64,000 bases of DNA, from positions 1 to 64,000 of the forward strand of contig JBEKHH010000009.1 in the NCBI GenBank assembly GCA_050012375.1, in the 5' to 3' direction. Positions 24,700 through 34,094 of this stretch are shown here, in pieces. Source of the stretch: PALSA-1353 sp050012375. Its GTDB lineage: Bacteria > Planctomycetota > Phycisphaerae > Tepidisphaerales > Tepidisphaeraceae. Numbering within the stretch: position 1 is the first letter of the stretch; the number at the start of each line of letters is the position of its first letter. The notes under the pieces were generated by a model that did not search any database, was not told the DNA's origin, and worked only from the letters and a program-made list of their open reading frames with translations. A program made the position numbers and the translations under genes.

Positions 24700-25971
24700 T
24701 CAAGGGCTGGTTAGGCGACCCATAAAAAGAGTCGCGCCGCTCTGGTTGTGCCGAATCAGAAATAAAAATGGATGGTCTGCCCTAAAAACAACCGGCGGAG
24801 GAGGAGGCGCTAGTATCCCCATCATCTCGCCAACGGCGGTGGCCGCAGCGGCTTCTGTTCCTTCCTCATCAACATTAACGTACGCCTTGTGAAGGACAAA
24901 TCCGATGTAAAGGGACGGCAAACTGCTCATGCCGGAGAAATCTGCTTGTGGCGAAAAGGCCTGAGTCATTCCCATGGCCTGGAGTGTGTTGGCAAGATTG
25001 AACTCGCTGGTGAGCTTGAATTTTGGCAGAAACACGTTGACTTGGCGGGACTGCATTTGGCCCAGAAGCTGACTAATGCGGGCGGGGCTCAGGGACCGCT
25101 CCAGCTTCGAAAGGCCATCGACTTGCTTGGGCAACAATATGACCAATGACATCTGGCGCGCAAAATACGGCAGTTCTAGGATTTGAAGGTCTTGCGCCTC
25201 GGCGTAGTCGAAGTCATCCTGGACATCCATTATGCTCGCGGGAGTGCTTCGGTTGGAACCCGCATAGAATGGTGCGTCCTGGGTTTTGGATTTATCGAAT
25301 TCCACGTGTCAATGACCCTTAAAGTAAATGGCATCGGCCAGAACGAGTCGAGTGGAGGAATCGATCGCATTCGGACGCACGAGGTTTTCGATTTTGTTCT
25401 GGGTCTGTCGGCCGACCCAGGCGTTGATTTGCTGGCGCGCCGATTCAGCGTCGGTTGCGAAGTCAACTTGGTTCAGACCTGCGCCGTACTGGCCATGCGC
25501 GACTTTCAGAAAGTCATCGTGGAATGGATAGCCATGCTGGCACCACAGAGAATTGGCTACAGATAGCTCGTATGGAACCCCCTCCTTCAATACGTCGTGC
25601 AGTGATTCCTCCGTGGACCGCTGACCAGCGTTCAAGCTTTCGATGAGGGCGGAGAATCCGCCATAGACGGCGTCCGGTGCCCCGGACAAACGCAGCACTT
25701 GGCTCATCTGCTGGGCCGTTTGTCCCCTGGCGCCCGCCCAAGTCATGGTCAACGCGGACTCGATCGAATAAGGCGAAAAAAATAGGTTGCCGGGCTGATT
25801 TGCCAAACGCGAATAAAGATCCAGTGCGAATGCATTATTCGCCATTACCACGTCGCTCGTTTCACTTCCCGCGTTTCCTTCAGCGGGGGTTTGCCCGCAA
25901 CAGGTTAACGCAGAAGCGAGCAAAACCGCCCAAGCTACCAGTAACTGCCCCATCGAACGGTCGTTCAACAT
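24700..25971 (-). pseudogene. Serpin interrupted by one in-frame TGA
   Basis: Serpins are suicide inhibitors of serine or cysteine proteases. The first 220 codons (from 25971) give an export signal (LLVAWAVLLASALTCCGQ) and the serpin N-terminal half: NLFFSPYSIESALTMTWAGA, ANSLW and LVLADAIYFKGH. Then TGA occurs at 25311-25309, exactly where serpins have Trp in FKGxW. The same frame continues with EFDKSKTQDAPFY and the reactive-loop hinge DEEGTEAAAATAVGEMMG. It ends ADHPFLFLIRHNQSGATLFMGRL. A hinge rich in small residues marks an inhibitory serpin. One base change (TGG to TGA) explains the break. It may be a true mutation or an assembly error. Confidence 0.88.
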
Positions 25972-26018
25972 AATCTGTTCCTTGTCGCTAGCCCCGGCGG
26001 CAACCGTTCATCACGAAT

Positions 26019-29000
26019 TCAAACAAAGCCACATACGTCACGACCAAAGTAAATGAGCGAAGATGAGATTGACGGAATTCCGTCGCTGTCCATGACTACC
26101 AGCGAGTACCACCCTCCTCCGCTCAGCGAAAGATCATCGAAAGTGGCAATGCCGTTCACCACGACCGCGGTCAGCGTGCCGGTCAATACATCGTTCTTTG
26201 GATGAGCGCCCAGCGACAGCGTCACGCTGGATTTATCGTTGGTCGCCAGGTTGCCGTATCTATCGAAGAGCGCCACCTGTACCTTGAAGGTTTTGCCGTT
26301 TGAATCGCACGACGGGATGTCAAGGAAGACCATGCGAACGGCCGCAGCCGGAGTTACGGCGAAGCTGGTAGATGTTGCCGATGACAGACAATGATCGGTT
26401 GCCTTCAGTGCATATTCGCCAGCCTTGTCCAGCGACAAGTTGGCAAATGTGGCTAGGCCATCTTGCACCTTCACGGTGAGAGTGTGATGGAACCCATCCG
26501 CACACCGTCCGTTCCAGTCAGAATCGCGAATCGGACCGAAACCGCGCGAAAAGAAACTGGATAGAAAGCCACCGGTATCCCCATCTGTAGAGCTTCCGCC
26601 GACGACCCGCAGGGTCACGTATGAGTTGTCAGTGGTCACGACATTGCCGAATTGATCCTCGACAGCCACGGTTACGGCCGGGCTGATGATGTTCCCCGCC
26701 GTTGTATTACTCGGCTGTTGGATGAACGCAAGCGTAGTTGCCGCCGCTGGCGTAACCGTGATTGGCGTCGATGGTGTGCTCGCCGCTAAGCCATCAGCCG
26801 CATCAGTGGCGACAAACGTATAGCTGCCACTTTTATCGACATAGAGGTTGCTGAACGTCGCAACCCCATTTACCGCCGCGACGGTTGTTGTGCCGTAAAG
26901 CGTCGGATCGGTACCCAAACCAATTGTGACGTTCGAATTATCGTTGCTCAAGATGCCGCCATTTTGATTTTCAAGGGTCACAGCTACGGCAAATGGCTGT
27001 CCAGCGGTAATGTTCGACGGTAATTGTGTGAAAATGAGCTGCGGCGCTCGCCATGATGCCAAATATGGAACCAGCTCGTTTGCCATCGGGCTTCCGCGAC
27101 CTGTGTCGAGACTGCCCGTTCCTGGGTTAAAGTCTGCCGCGGGCGCGGCACCTATTGCAGGAAGTGTCTGCGTAAAGCCCGTGAGATTCTTCAGCCCCCC
27201 GGCTTGTCGTCCCTGGTCTGCCAAGGCGATTACCGCAGCCCACTGAGGCGCTCCCGCACTTGTCCCATCACCCCCTGCGTAGGTGGAGGAACCCTGCGAG
27301 GCAATTGCAAACTTTGGAAGCTGGGATCCCAATTGGTCCGCATATGCGACGCCGGGCAGCAGGCCATAGTTATCCGGCGATTCAGACCAATTACCCGAAC
27401 TGTAGGACAAGGATGTCCCTCCGACTGAAAGAACGTAGGGGGAAGTCGCAGGGTAGTTCGGTACAAGAGGGGTATCACCTGCGCTGGCAACAAATGTGAC
27501 ATTGTAAAGGAGCTCCGCAGATGCAATTAATGGGTCAACAATTGATGCAGACAACTCTGCCGCTGGACCGCCCCAGCTCAGGGAGACGACGGATACCCCC
27601 GGCAAACCTGCCGCGGATATCGCCGCGGCCATCATAGAGGGTAGAAGAATGCTCGATGGTTCCACCAGGACGATATTAGCCATCGGCGCGATTGCATGCG
27701 CCCACTCAACATCCAGGGCGGTTTCGTCGTAATACTGGCTATTGCCAGACGGAGTAGTGGTTGCGCTATCCCAATAGAAAGTTGGCTGGCTATTTTTGTT
27801 GGCAATGGAGGCAGAAGTCGGCGCGCCGGAAGTCTCGCCCATGCTAGATAGATCGAATGTTTGATCAAATTGTTGGAGATCGTTCCAAATCGTCGGATCG
27901 TAGCCAGGATCAACGATGGCGATCGTTTGGCCGCTGCCATCGTAGCTCAGTTGATCGAATCCATAATATTGGCGAATCATCGCGGGCGTCAGACCATATG
28001 ATATGTTGTTGACGGTGAAGTTGGTGGTCCCAAAGGTGCCCTGCCCCTCTTGCGAAGATGGCGTGATTTCAAACTCCACCGCCACAGAATTCGAGTACGC
28101 TACCAAGTCCGAAATCGCGGCCCAGACAAACGTGTGGGCGATCCCGGTCGCGCTGGAGGTCAAGCCAGTTGTTCCATCCCCCTCATTTGGGGCTGATGTC
28201 GCTGTGCTCCATGAACTCCAGGTGCTACCTCCATCAGTACTAAATCTATATTGAGCGAGGATATTACACGCGTCAGAATTGGCATCTGTCAGCGTATAGC
28301 TGATTTGGATATTGCCGTAGTGGGTCCCGCCAATCGGAGAGGTAATCGCCGCGATGGGGAGCATGGCGGAAGCAGTGTTGTTCACTGCAAAGATGCCCGT
28401 GGCGGCGGTACTTCCGCTACCGCCCGCAGAACTCGGAGTTATCCGAAACTCCACATCACTATTCGAAATGCCCGGCAGGTCGGTTGCGCTGGCCCATACG
28501 AACGAATGGGTTATTCCACCTGGGGTGGAGGATAAGCCAGTCGTCCCATCCCCTCCGCCTGCCGTAGCCGTGTTCCAAGTCGTACCTCCGTCCGCGCTGT
28601 ACTGCGCCAGGATGCTGCATGGATCGGAATTAGCGTCGGTCAATGTGTAATTGATCGTGACGTTGCCAGATTGTGTTCCGGTCGGCGTGGTAATTGTTGC
28701 CGTTGGAACGGTCGCGGAAGTTGATCCTGTGAAGATGTATACGCCCAACAGATCAGCCACGTGCTGCTCTTCTTGCCCGTTTGATGTGACCGTCGTGCTT
28801 AGTTGAATCGTGTATGTGCCAGGGCCAAGAGAATCGTGCGCGATGCCGATTGTATTCGCCAAGCCGTTGCCCGCGCCGGAAACTACGGCATCCGTGACCA
28901 GACCCGCGACACCGCTGAAACTGATCGCTTGTTGGCTACTGCCGCCTCCCATAGCCACGACCAGCGCAGGTTGCGTAAGCGTGAATATGACGGACGTGCC

Positions 29001-29459
29001 GAAGCTGCCGGAGTTGATAACTCCGCTATTCGGGTTGACGTATTGCCCATAAAGGGCCTGCATGTTCGTGTACCCAGAAACGCCGACGCCGGCAATCGAG
29101 TAATATCCGGTTTGCGTGGTAAAGCTGTTGCTCGCCTGCGTCGTCACGGCCAAACCGACACCCAGGTTTCCGGCCCCATCGGTAACCGTATCTGCGGAAC
29201 CGTTCGCAAGTGGGCTGCTTGATGCTCCGCCGCCGGTGACCTCGCCGTAGATGTAGGTCTGGGCTCCGGGCGTCAGACTTAAACTGGTCGAAAAGCCGGT
29301 GGCCGTTGGATCGACGAGAGCGGCGCTGAGCATCGTCCGGGATTCCAAAGGCTCGATGGAACGATTGCACACTCGGGAAACAGCCCGCTGTCGCCTGGCG
29401 CTGCGAGAATTGGAATTCTTCGAGTTGCAACGATTGATTTGAGATTTTCTAGCCCACAT
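26019..29459 (-). CDS. Secreted sedolisin-like (S53) protease with beta and Ig-like domains
   Basis: The 1146-residue product starts with the planctomycete export motif PLESRTMLSA (about residue 37). Domains in order: a beta domain with TYIYG and ADLLGVYIF (65-245) shared with two other proteins here; two Fn3/Ig-like repeats (250-485); a sedolisin domain (487-830); and three Ig-like repeats (835-1146). The catalytic set is complete: Glu579 and Asp583 in DETALDVEW, the oxyanion Asp662 in SAGDTP, and Ser734 in DGTSAGAP. A C-terminal calcium-site-like DFNPGTGSLDTGRG follows. The start follows a GGGAGGA site. It probably acts outside the cell on peptides or matrix proteins. Confidence 0.85.
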   Translation of the reverse strand: MWARKSQINRCNSKNSNSRSARRQRAVSRVCNRSIEPLESRTMLSAALVDPTATGFSTSLSLTPGAQTYIYGEVTGGGASSSPLANGSADTVTDGAGNLGVGLAVTTQASNSFTTQTGYYSIAGVGVSGYTNMQALYGQYVNPNSGVINSGSFGTSVIFTLTQPALVVAMGGGSSQQAISFSGVAGLVTDAVVSGAGNGLANTIGIAHDSLGPGTYTIQLSTTVTSNGQEEQHVADLLGVYIFTGSTSATVPTATITTPTGTQSGNVTINYTLTDANSDPCSILAQYSADGGTTWNTATAGGGDGTTGLSSTPGGITHSFVWASATDLPGISNSDVEFRITPSSAGGSGSTAATGIFAVNNTASAMLPIAAITSPIGGTHYGNIQISYTLTDANSDACNILAQYRFSTDGGSTWSSWSTATSAPNEGDGTTGLTSSATGIAHTFVWAAISDLVAYSNSVAVEFEITPSSQEGQGTFGTTNFTVNNISYGLTPAMIRQYYGFDQLSYDGSGQTIAIVDPGYDPTIWNDLQQFDQTFDLSSMGETSGAPTSASIANKNSQPTFYWDSATTTPSGNSQYYDETALDVEWAHAIAPMANIVLVEPSSILLPSMMAAAISAAGLPGVSVVSLSWGGPAAELSASIVDPLIASAELLYNVTFVASAGDTPLVPNYPATSPYVLSVGGTSLSYSSGNWSESPDNYGLLPGVAYADQLGSQLPKFAIASQGSSTYAGGDGTSAGAPQWAAVIALADQGRQAGGLKNLTGFTQTLPAIGAAPAADFNPGTGSLDTGRGSPMANELVPYLASWRAPQLIFTQLPSNITAGQPFAVAVTLENQNGGILSNDNSNVTIGLGTDPTLYGTTTVAAVNGVATFSNLYVDKSGSYTFVATDAADGLAASTPSTPITVTPAAATTLAFIQQPSNTTAGNIISPAVTVAVEDQFGNVVTTDNSYVTLRVVGGSSTDGDTGGFLSSFFSRGFGPIRDSDWNGRCADGFHHTLTVKVQDGLATFANLSLDKAGEYALKATDHCLSSATSTSFAVTPAAAVRMVFLDIPSCDSNGKTFKVQVALFDRYGNLATNDKSSVTLSLGAHPKNDVLTGTLTAVVVNGIATFDDLSLSGGGWYSLVVMDSDGIPSISSSLIYFGRDVCGFV

Positions 29460-29623
29460 GGTTCCTCCCACGGTTAATCCGGCGCAGGCTCGGAAGCAGC
29501 AGCCCCAAAAGCTGCTCGCGCATTGCCTGAAAGCGCCGGGCTATGACCTCGAAACGAGCTACAAACGAGGTGTATGTCCAGTTCGATTCAACAATTGTAC
29601 TCCTTCGCCTCACGCGCTCAATG

Positions 29624-29935
29624 TCATCTTTTAGGATGACACCGCGCTGTGCGATTCTGTTTGTACTGCTGGCAAACATTGGCGAAGACTCGCAGCGCCA
29701 ATTCCATCCGGTCCGCAACTTCCAAATGCTTGAAAATGCGCCTCAAATGCGTCCGTATGGTGGATCGTTTCAGACCCAACGAAGTCGCAATCTGCTTGTC
29801 CTTTTTGCCCAGAATCACCAGTTCGACGATCTTTACCTGCTGCGGCGACAGACCCAGTGAGGCCAACGCTTCGGTCCACTCATCGGAACCGAGAGGCCAC
29901 GGCGCATCGGTGGTAGCCTGCTTACTGCTGCCCAT
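29624..29935 (-). CDS. Small LuxR-type HTH transcription regulator
   Basis: The 103-residue product is little more than a LuxR/NarL DNA-binding domain. It has SLGLSPQQVKIVELVILGKKD, the helix pair KQIATSLGLKRSTIRTHLRR and IFKHLEVADRMELALRV. It lacks a receiver or ligand domain, so it may work as a partner or be controlled by its amount. The ATG at 29935 is preceded by AGGTGA; a GTG three codons upstream is possible. A GTAACCTT promoter-like motif lies 45-75 bases upstream, shared with the kinase gene and the first coiled-coil gene. The protease gene follows on the same strand. Confidence 0.85.
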   Translation of the reverse strand: MGSSKQATTDAPWPLGSDEWTEALASLGLSPQQVKIVELVILGKKDKQIATSLGLKRSTIRTHLRRIFKHLEVADRMELALRVFANVCQQYKQNRTARCHPKR

Positions 29936-29980
29936 AGTTGTCACCTAGTCGCGGCCGGCCATTGGCGGGCCGATATGCTC

Positions 29981-30008
29981 AAGAGAAGCAATTGACGAGA
30001 AAGGTTAC
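29981..30008 (-). promoter_or_regulatory. GTAACCTT-type promoter motif upstream of the LuxR-type gene
   Basis: On the minus strand: GTAACCTT at the upstream end, 11 bases, then TTGCTTCTCTT-like sequence. It matches 36244-36271 at 23 of 28 positions with no gaps and shares both conserved blocks with 32221-32249. An ECF-type -35 element (AAC core) plus a -10 region would fit. Assignment to the neighbouring sigma factor is inference. Confidence 0.6.
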
Positions 30009-30035
30009 GGAATCGTTGCGAAACAACCGCGGGCA

Positions 30036-32171
30036 CTATGGTTGATGGGATGCGGAAGTAATGGCGGACGGGCCGATTAAGTCGATGAAAGCGCGCCCAT
30101 TGCCGTCAATTCCTCCGACGGTCACTGTTTCAGCGGAATCAGTTAGGGCGGACACATCGACCGAATCAGCGGGAAGAGCCTTTGGAATTGTGGCGAGCGC
30201 TTTTGTCGTTGGATCAAAAGTCGCCAAGTATCCTTTGCCATTCTCTTGGCCGGAAAGGACGAACAGATCCCCGACCGCACCAATATGATGAAGGATGATT
30301 GACGGCGGAATGGTATCGCTGACATTCGTGAACACGTTGGCAGAAGGATCGAAAAGCTCAACCATTTGGCGTCCGGTGCTCGTACTGAAGCCTTGGATGA
30401 GTACCTTGCTGCCGTTAAATGCGGAGGCGGACATGGTTCCGAGTTCCGGGGGAACGACCGACCGAAGATCGCGGAATTCGCCATCAAACGACATCCACCC
30501 TAGAGCGGGCGGGGTTGCGGGGCCTGGGCGGTAAACGCCCGCCCCGACGAGAAGGAAGGAATTTCCACAAAGTACGATGTCGTTGGTCGCGAAATAGTAG
30601 GGAATTTGGCGGGCAAGTGGAGTGAGCGTCTGCGCGGAGGGCGAATAAAATGCGATTCCAGTTGCCTCGCCAGCGCCGGCGATCAAAAACTTATCTCCAT
30701 CGAACGCGATAGCATTGAGGCCCCAGCGGTATGGGAACGGCGCATGTAGCGGACCGGTCTGATCGCGGAATGACCGGTCATCCGGAGTAAAATCGCCGAG
30801 CTGCGCCCAAAACTGTTGCCCAAACGTTGCTGCCCCCACGAGCAGGTGTCCATCGCCAAACGCGAGGGATTTCACTGCCGCATAAGATTCCGGAAGTAAA
30901 CCGCTCAGATTTGTAAAAACGGCGCTGGATGCGTTGAAGGCACCGAAACGGCCGTGGCCGTCGGCACCGACGCCACCCATGTAAATGACATTGTTCACGC
31001 GCTCCAACGATTGAATTGAACTCCAATCTGATGAAAGGAAGAATGTGCCGGTAAAAGATGCAATTGGTGGGGAAGGACCCGGGATATTACGAACAGTTTC
31101 GCCATCGTTGGGTCCAGCAGATGCGGGCTGGTGTGATCTTAAGCCGAATATAAGCACAGAACCGGCGACGATTATCGATGCCAGTGTTCCGACCACCATT
31201 GCCTTGCCAAAGATCGATCGAGATCGCGGCGCAGTCGAGGTGATCGTCTCAATATCCGTCTTAACATCGCTGGCCTTTTGGTAGCGACGCTCCCGGTCTC
31301 TCTCCAAAGCGCGGAAAACAACCTTATCAAAACGAGCGTCGATTTGTGCCTTTCGGGAGGGTGGATCGAACCGGCCCATCGGCAATTCACCCGTCAGCAT
31401 TTCGTAGAACATGAAACCCAGCGAAAAGATGTCCGCCCGATGATCCACTTGTCCGGGGTGCTCAATCTGTTCTGGCGCCATATAGCGGGTGGTTCCGACG
31501 ATGCCATTCTGCGTGAGCGTCAAATTTTGAGACGGCGGCCCGACGAGCTTAGCGATGCCGAAATCAGCGATTTTCACCTGGCCGTGCAGGCTCACCAGAA
31601 TGTTTTCGGGCTTGATGTCCCGATGTACGATTCCATGTTCGTGGGCATATTGCAGCGCGTCGCAAATCTGGGGGACAATCACCAAGGCTTGTTCAGGAGC
31701 GATGCGACCCAAATCCATCCACTGCCTTAAATTTGAGCCGTCGACGTATTCCATCAGAAAGAAAAATAGTCCCTGGCGCCGGCCATTGTCGTAGATGGTT
31801 ACGATGTGGGAATGGTCAAGACGGGCCAGCGCTTGCGCCTCCCGTTCAAATCGCTCAGAAAACTCAGGACTATCGGCAATTTGGGCAGGCAGTATTTTCA
31901 GCGCCGCCAACCGATTTAGGCTTTTCTGCCGGACTTTGTAGACCGCGCCCATACCTCCACGGCCAATGAGCTCGAGAATTTCCAGTTCGCCGAAATCCTC
32001 TGCCAATTGTTCCGTCCCTGGCGGCTCCCATTCCGATTGGGATACCAGGTTGGAACGGATCGCCTTGCTTGGCCGCACCGTATGTTCAATCAGACACTTG
32101 TGACAAAGTCCGTCTAGGATGCCCACTGGCAAAGGTGTTCCGCATCGCGGGCAATTGCTTGCTTCCTTCAT
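30036..32171 (-). CDS. Membrane Ser/Thr protein kinase with a C-terminal beta-propeller
   Basis: The 711-residue product opens with a zinc-ribbon (Cys7, Cys10, Cys23, Cys26). A eukaryotic-type kinase domain follows (about 64-315): IGRGGMGAVYKV, Lys92, HRDIKPEN with Asp185, DFG at 203-205 and MAPEQ. All catalytic residues are present. One membrane segment (about 325-344) leads to an exported region of six or so repeats containing phrases like NVIYMGGVGADGHGRFGAFN, as in kelch/WD propellers. The propeller probably senses a signal outside the cytoplasm. It lies directly downstream of the ECF sigma gene with its own promoter-like motif, a pairing frequent in planctomycetes. Confidence 0.92.
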   Translation of the reverse strand: MKEASNCPRCGTPLPVGILDGLCHKCLIEHTVRPSKAIRSNLVSQSEWEPPGTEQLAEDFGELEILELIGRGGMGAVYKVRQKSLNRLAALKILPAQIADSPEFSERFEREAQALARLDHSHIVTIYDNGRRQGLFFFLMEYVDGSNLRQWMDLGRIAPEQALVIVPQICDALQYAHEHGIVHRDIKPENILVSLHGQVKIADFGIAKLVGPPSQNLTLTQNGIVGTTRYMAPEQIEHPGQVDHRADIFSLGFMFYEMLTGELPMGRFDPPSRKAQIDARFDKVVFRALERDRERRYQKASDVKTDIETITSTAPRSRSIFGKAMVVGTLASIIVAGSVLIFGLRSHQPASAGPNDGETVRNIPGPSPPIASFTGTFFLSSDWSSIQSLERVNNVIYMGGVGADGHGRFGAFNASSAVFTNLSGLLPESYAAVKSLAFGDGHLLVGAATFGQQFWAQLGDFTPDDRSFRDQTGPLHAPFPYRWGLNAIAFDGDKFLIAGAGEATGIAFYSPSAQTLTPLARQIPYYFATNDIVLCGNSFLLVGAGVYRPGPATPPALGWMSFDGEFRDLRSVVPPELGTMSASAFNGSKVLIQGFSTSTGRQMVELFDPSANVFTNVSDTIPPSIILHHIGAVGDLFVLSGQENGKGYLATFDPTTKALATIPKALPADSVDVSALTDSAETVTVGGIDGNGRAFIDLIGPSAITSASHQP

Positions 32172-32220
32172 TGCATGATTCCCGGAACAACCTATCGCCG
32201 CCGAATAACGTGCCCTCCAA

Positions 32221-32249
32221 GTAAATAAGCGAGCGGTTGAAAAGGTTAC
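32221..32249 (-). promoter_or_regulatory. GTAACCTT-type promoter motif upstream of the kinase gene
   Basis: Minus strand GTAACCTTTT at 32249 and downward, then GCTTATTTAC at the same spacing as the GCTTCTCTT block of the two sister sites (29981-30008, 36244-36271). It begins about 78 bases upstream of the kinase ATG and overlaps the last codons of the sigma gene. Confidence 0.5.
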
Positions 32250-32998
32250 AGGCAGTTGAAAAGGTCGCGGATTTCCTCATCGACCGATTCACCGTCAGCC
32301 AATGTTTGACTGACTTCGTCGCGCAACAACTCTCGATACCTTTGACGAAGCCGATGGGCCGCGACCTTAACCGCGCCGGGAGTCGTCCCCAGTTGTACCG
32401 CCAATTGTGCGTAACTGCTCGCATCTGGTTCTCCGACCAGTGCACTCTTGAGACCGTCAAACAATGATTCCTTTCCAATCTCCACATATTCCTGGCGCAG
32501 ACGGATGAATACATGGTCAAGCACTGTCAACGCCCATCGCCGAACAAACAACGCCTCCGGCGTCATGCTGTCAACCGCTTCGATGCGATAGCGATCTTCG
32601 GCGTCACGAGTGTCCAATGATTGCAACCGCAGTCCGCCCCCACGTTTTTTGGTGTGCTGCTTGTCCCATTCATTGGCAAGGAAGTGATTCAACGACGCCA
32701 AAAGAAATGACCGGAATTTCCCTTTCGCGCGATCTACACGTGCCAGCCAGTTTTTATCAAGCAGGCGTGCGAAGAATTCCTGGGTCAAGTCCTCAGCTTC
32801 AGCCTCAGTATGGCCGCGCCGCCGAAGGAACGCATACAGGGGCGGCCAGTAGATTCTTGCCAGTTCGCCTAAAGCTCGAGTCGGTTGCACACCATTGTTG
32901 CTCGCCGTAGCCGCGAGAACGAGACTCCAACGGGTCGGGAGGAAACGGCTTCCCGTGACCTGTGATTGATGCGAGAGATGATCGTCCTGGCGATCCAT
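32246..32998 (-). CDS. ECF-type RNA polymerase sigma factor (planctomycete class)
   Basis: The 250-residue product directs RNA polymerase to a specific promoter set. Region 2 is seen in YWPPLYAFLRRRGHTEAEAEDL with TQEFFARLL. A long linker with KGKFRSFLLASLNHFLANEWD follows, and region 4 is the helix pair YAQLAVQLGTTPGAVKVAAH with RLRQRYRELLRDEV. This longer ECF type starts near SRFLPTRWSLVLAA and usually sits beside a Ser/Thr kinase instead of an anti-sigma gene, as here. The frame is open to 33094; the ATG at 32998 gives the family start. Three coiled-coil genes precede it on the same strand. Confidence 0.9.
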   Translation of the reverse strand: MDRQDDHLSHQSQVTGSRFLPTRWSLVLAATASNNGVQPTRALGELARIYWPPLYAFLRRRGHTEAEAEDLTQEFFARLLDKNWLARVDRAKGKFRSFLLASLNHFLANEWDKQHTKKRGGGLRLQSLDTRDAEDRYRIEAVDSMTPEALFVRRWALTVLDHVFIRLRQEYVEIGKESLFDGLKSALVGEPDASSYAQLAVQLGTTPGAVKVAAHRLRQRYRELLRDEVSQTLADGESVDEEIRDLFNCL

Positions 32999-33017
32999 TT
33001 GCGTTAAGTCACAGCTA

Positions 33018-34016
33018 TCACCTATCGTCCTTCTGCACCGCCGTAGCAAGTTCTGCGGGTAGTTGAAGTGCAGGGCTATCCGAAACCAGAACATCGGGCG
33101 TTTGAGAGAAGACGAATAGGCCCATCAAGTCTCCTCGATTCGCCTGTTGAGTATCAGAACCCACGAATGATGATCGTTCCGTTAGAACGTAATCACCGGC
33201 TTGCAGAACCGCATGGCCGATGGTCAAAGGTAACGATCCGGCATCATTGGGACCGTGAGCATCAATGACAAGTTGGTCTGGTCCATCGAGTTGGATTGCG
33301 CTCTGTGCTGCCGCCAACGCCATGACCGCCACCACGACCGGCGCTCTCAGTGTGAATTTGATTTGAACGGAAGACACGCCGGGTTGATTATCAGATGCGT
33401 AAACAGCCTGAAGAAATCGATGCCCCTTGGCCGCCAAACCACCGATACAATAGTATGCGCAGTCGGTCGAAAACTCGTTGTGAGGCTGGAGCGAGACCGC
33501 CAACTCCGCGCACAAATTGCCTTGGCTATTTTTAATCGGCACTTTGCTTCCGGAATTCAAATCGTTCGAGGAACGCCCGCCACCCGTATCAACCCCATAA
33601 ATATAGACCGAGGCGCCGTCTTTCAGATCCAGACTGGTGTTTTGCTCCTGGACCGCCGGGCCCACAATCGCTATGTCCCCGATAGATTTTGAAGACCCGG
33701 CGGTCTCAAGATCGCCTTGATCCCGCTTCAGGATCGCGATTGCAGCCTTTTTCTGATCGTCCAGCGCGCGGGCCGAATCAATGTCCATATTTTTCATTGC
33801 ATCCTTCAAGGCTGCGTCCAAGTCAGCAATGTATTGCTGATCCGCGGCGATCAAGGCTTGGTGATAGGCGTCCTGAGCCTGTTTGATCGCCGCATCGTGT
33901 ATCTCTTTGGCCTGAGCAACTTGCGGTGGTGTCGATGCAGGAGCCTGCTGCTCCTGTCCATTGGCCGTAACACTCACAAACGACATCAATAACGCGATAA
34001 GTATCATTCGCCACAT
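33018..34016 (-). CDS. Exported coiled-coil protein P1 with a YIYG beta domain
   Basis: The 332-residue product has a signal peptide (MILIALLMSFVSVTANG) and then a roughly 65-residue coiled-coil module (about 36-100) with AADQQYIADLDAALKDAM and DIDSARALDDQKKAA. A C-terminal beta domain (about 125-315) contains SVYIYGVDTGGG, CAYYCIGG and GDLMGLFVF. The coiled-coil module is nearly the same in the next two genes, and the beta domain recurs in P3 and in the protease. Start chosen for its GGGAG site. Function unknown; it probably acts outside the cytoplasmic membrane. It ends 20 bases before the sigma factor gene. Confidence 0.8.
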   Translation of the reverse strand: MWRMILIALLMSFVSVTANGQEQQAPASTPPQVAQAKEIHDAAIKQAQDAYHQALIAADQQYIADLDAALKDAMKNMDIDSARALDDQKKAAIAILKRDQGDLETAGSSKSIGDIAIVGPAVQEQNTSLDLKDGASVYIYGVDTGGGRSSNDLNSGSKVPIKNSQGNLCAELAVSLQPHNEFSTDCAYYCIGGLAAKGHRFLQAVYASDNQPGVSSVQIKFTLRAPVVVAVMALAAAQSAIQLDGPDQLVIDAHGPNDAGSLPLTIGHAVLQAGDYVLTERSSFVGSDTQQANRGDLMGLFVFSQTPDVLVSDSPALQLPAELATAVQKDDR

Positions 34017-34094
34017 GAAGACTCCCATTCGTTTGAATCGGAACGGTTATCGAGGTAAAATCAGCCGTAACCTTCTCACTCTCCTTACAGAATA

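Noticed and set aside
25309..25311. TGA read as Trp or selenocysteine in the serpin
   Set aside because: TGA ends many genes in this window (for example at 61380-61382 and 13066-13068), so general recoding is excluded. No selenocysteine element was recognised, and serpins are not selenoproteins.
34067..34076. Another GTAACCTTCT sequence between P2 and P1
   Set aside because: It lies on the plus strand, opposite to the genes, and lacks the second conserved block at the right distance, so it is not counted as a promoter.
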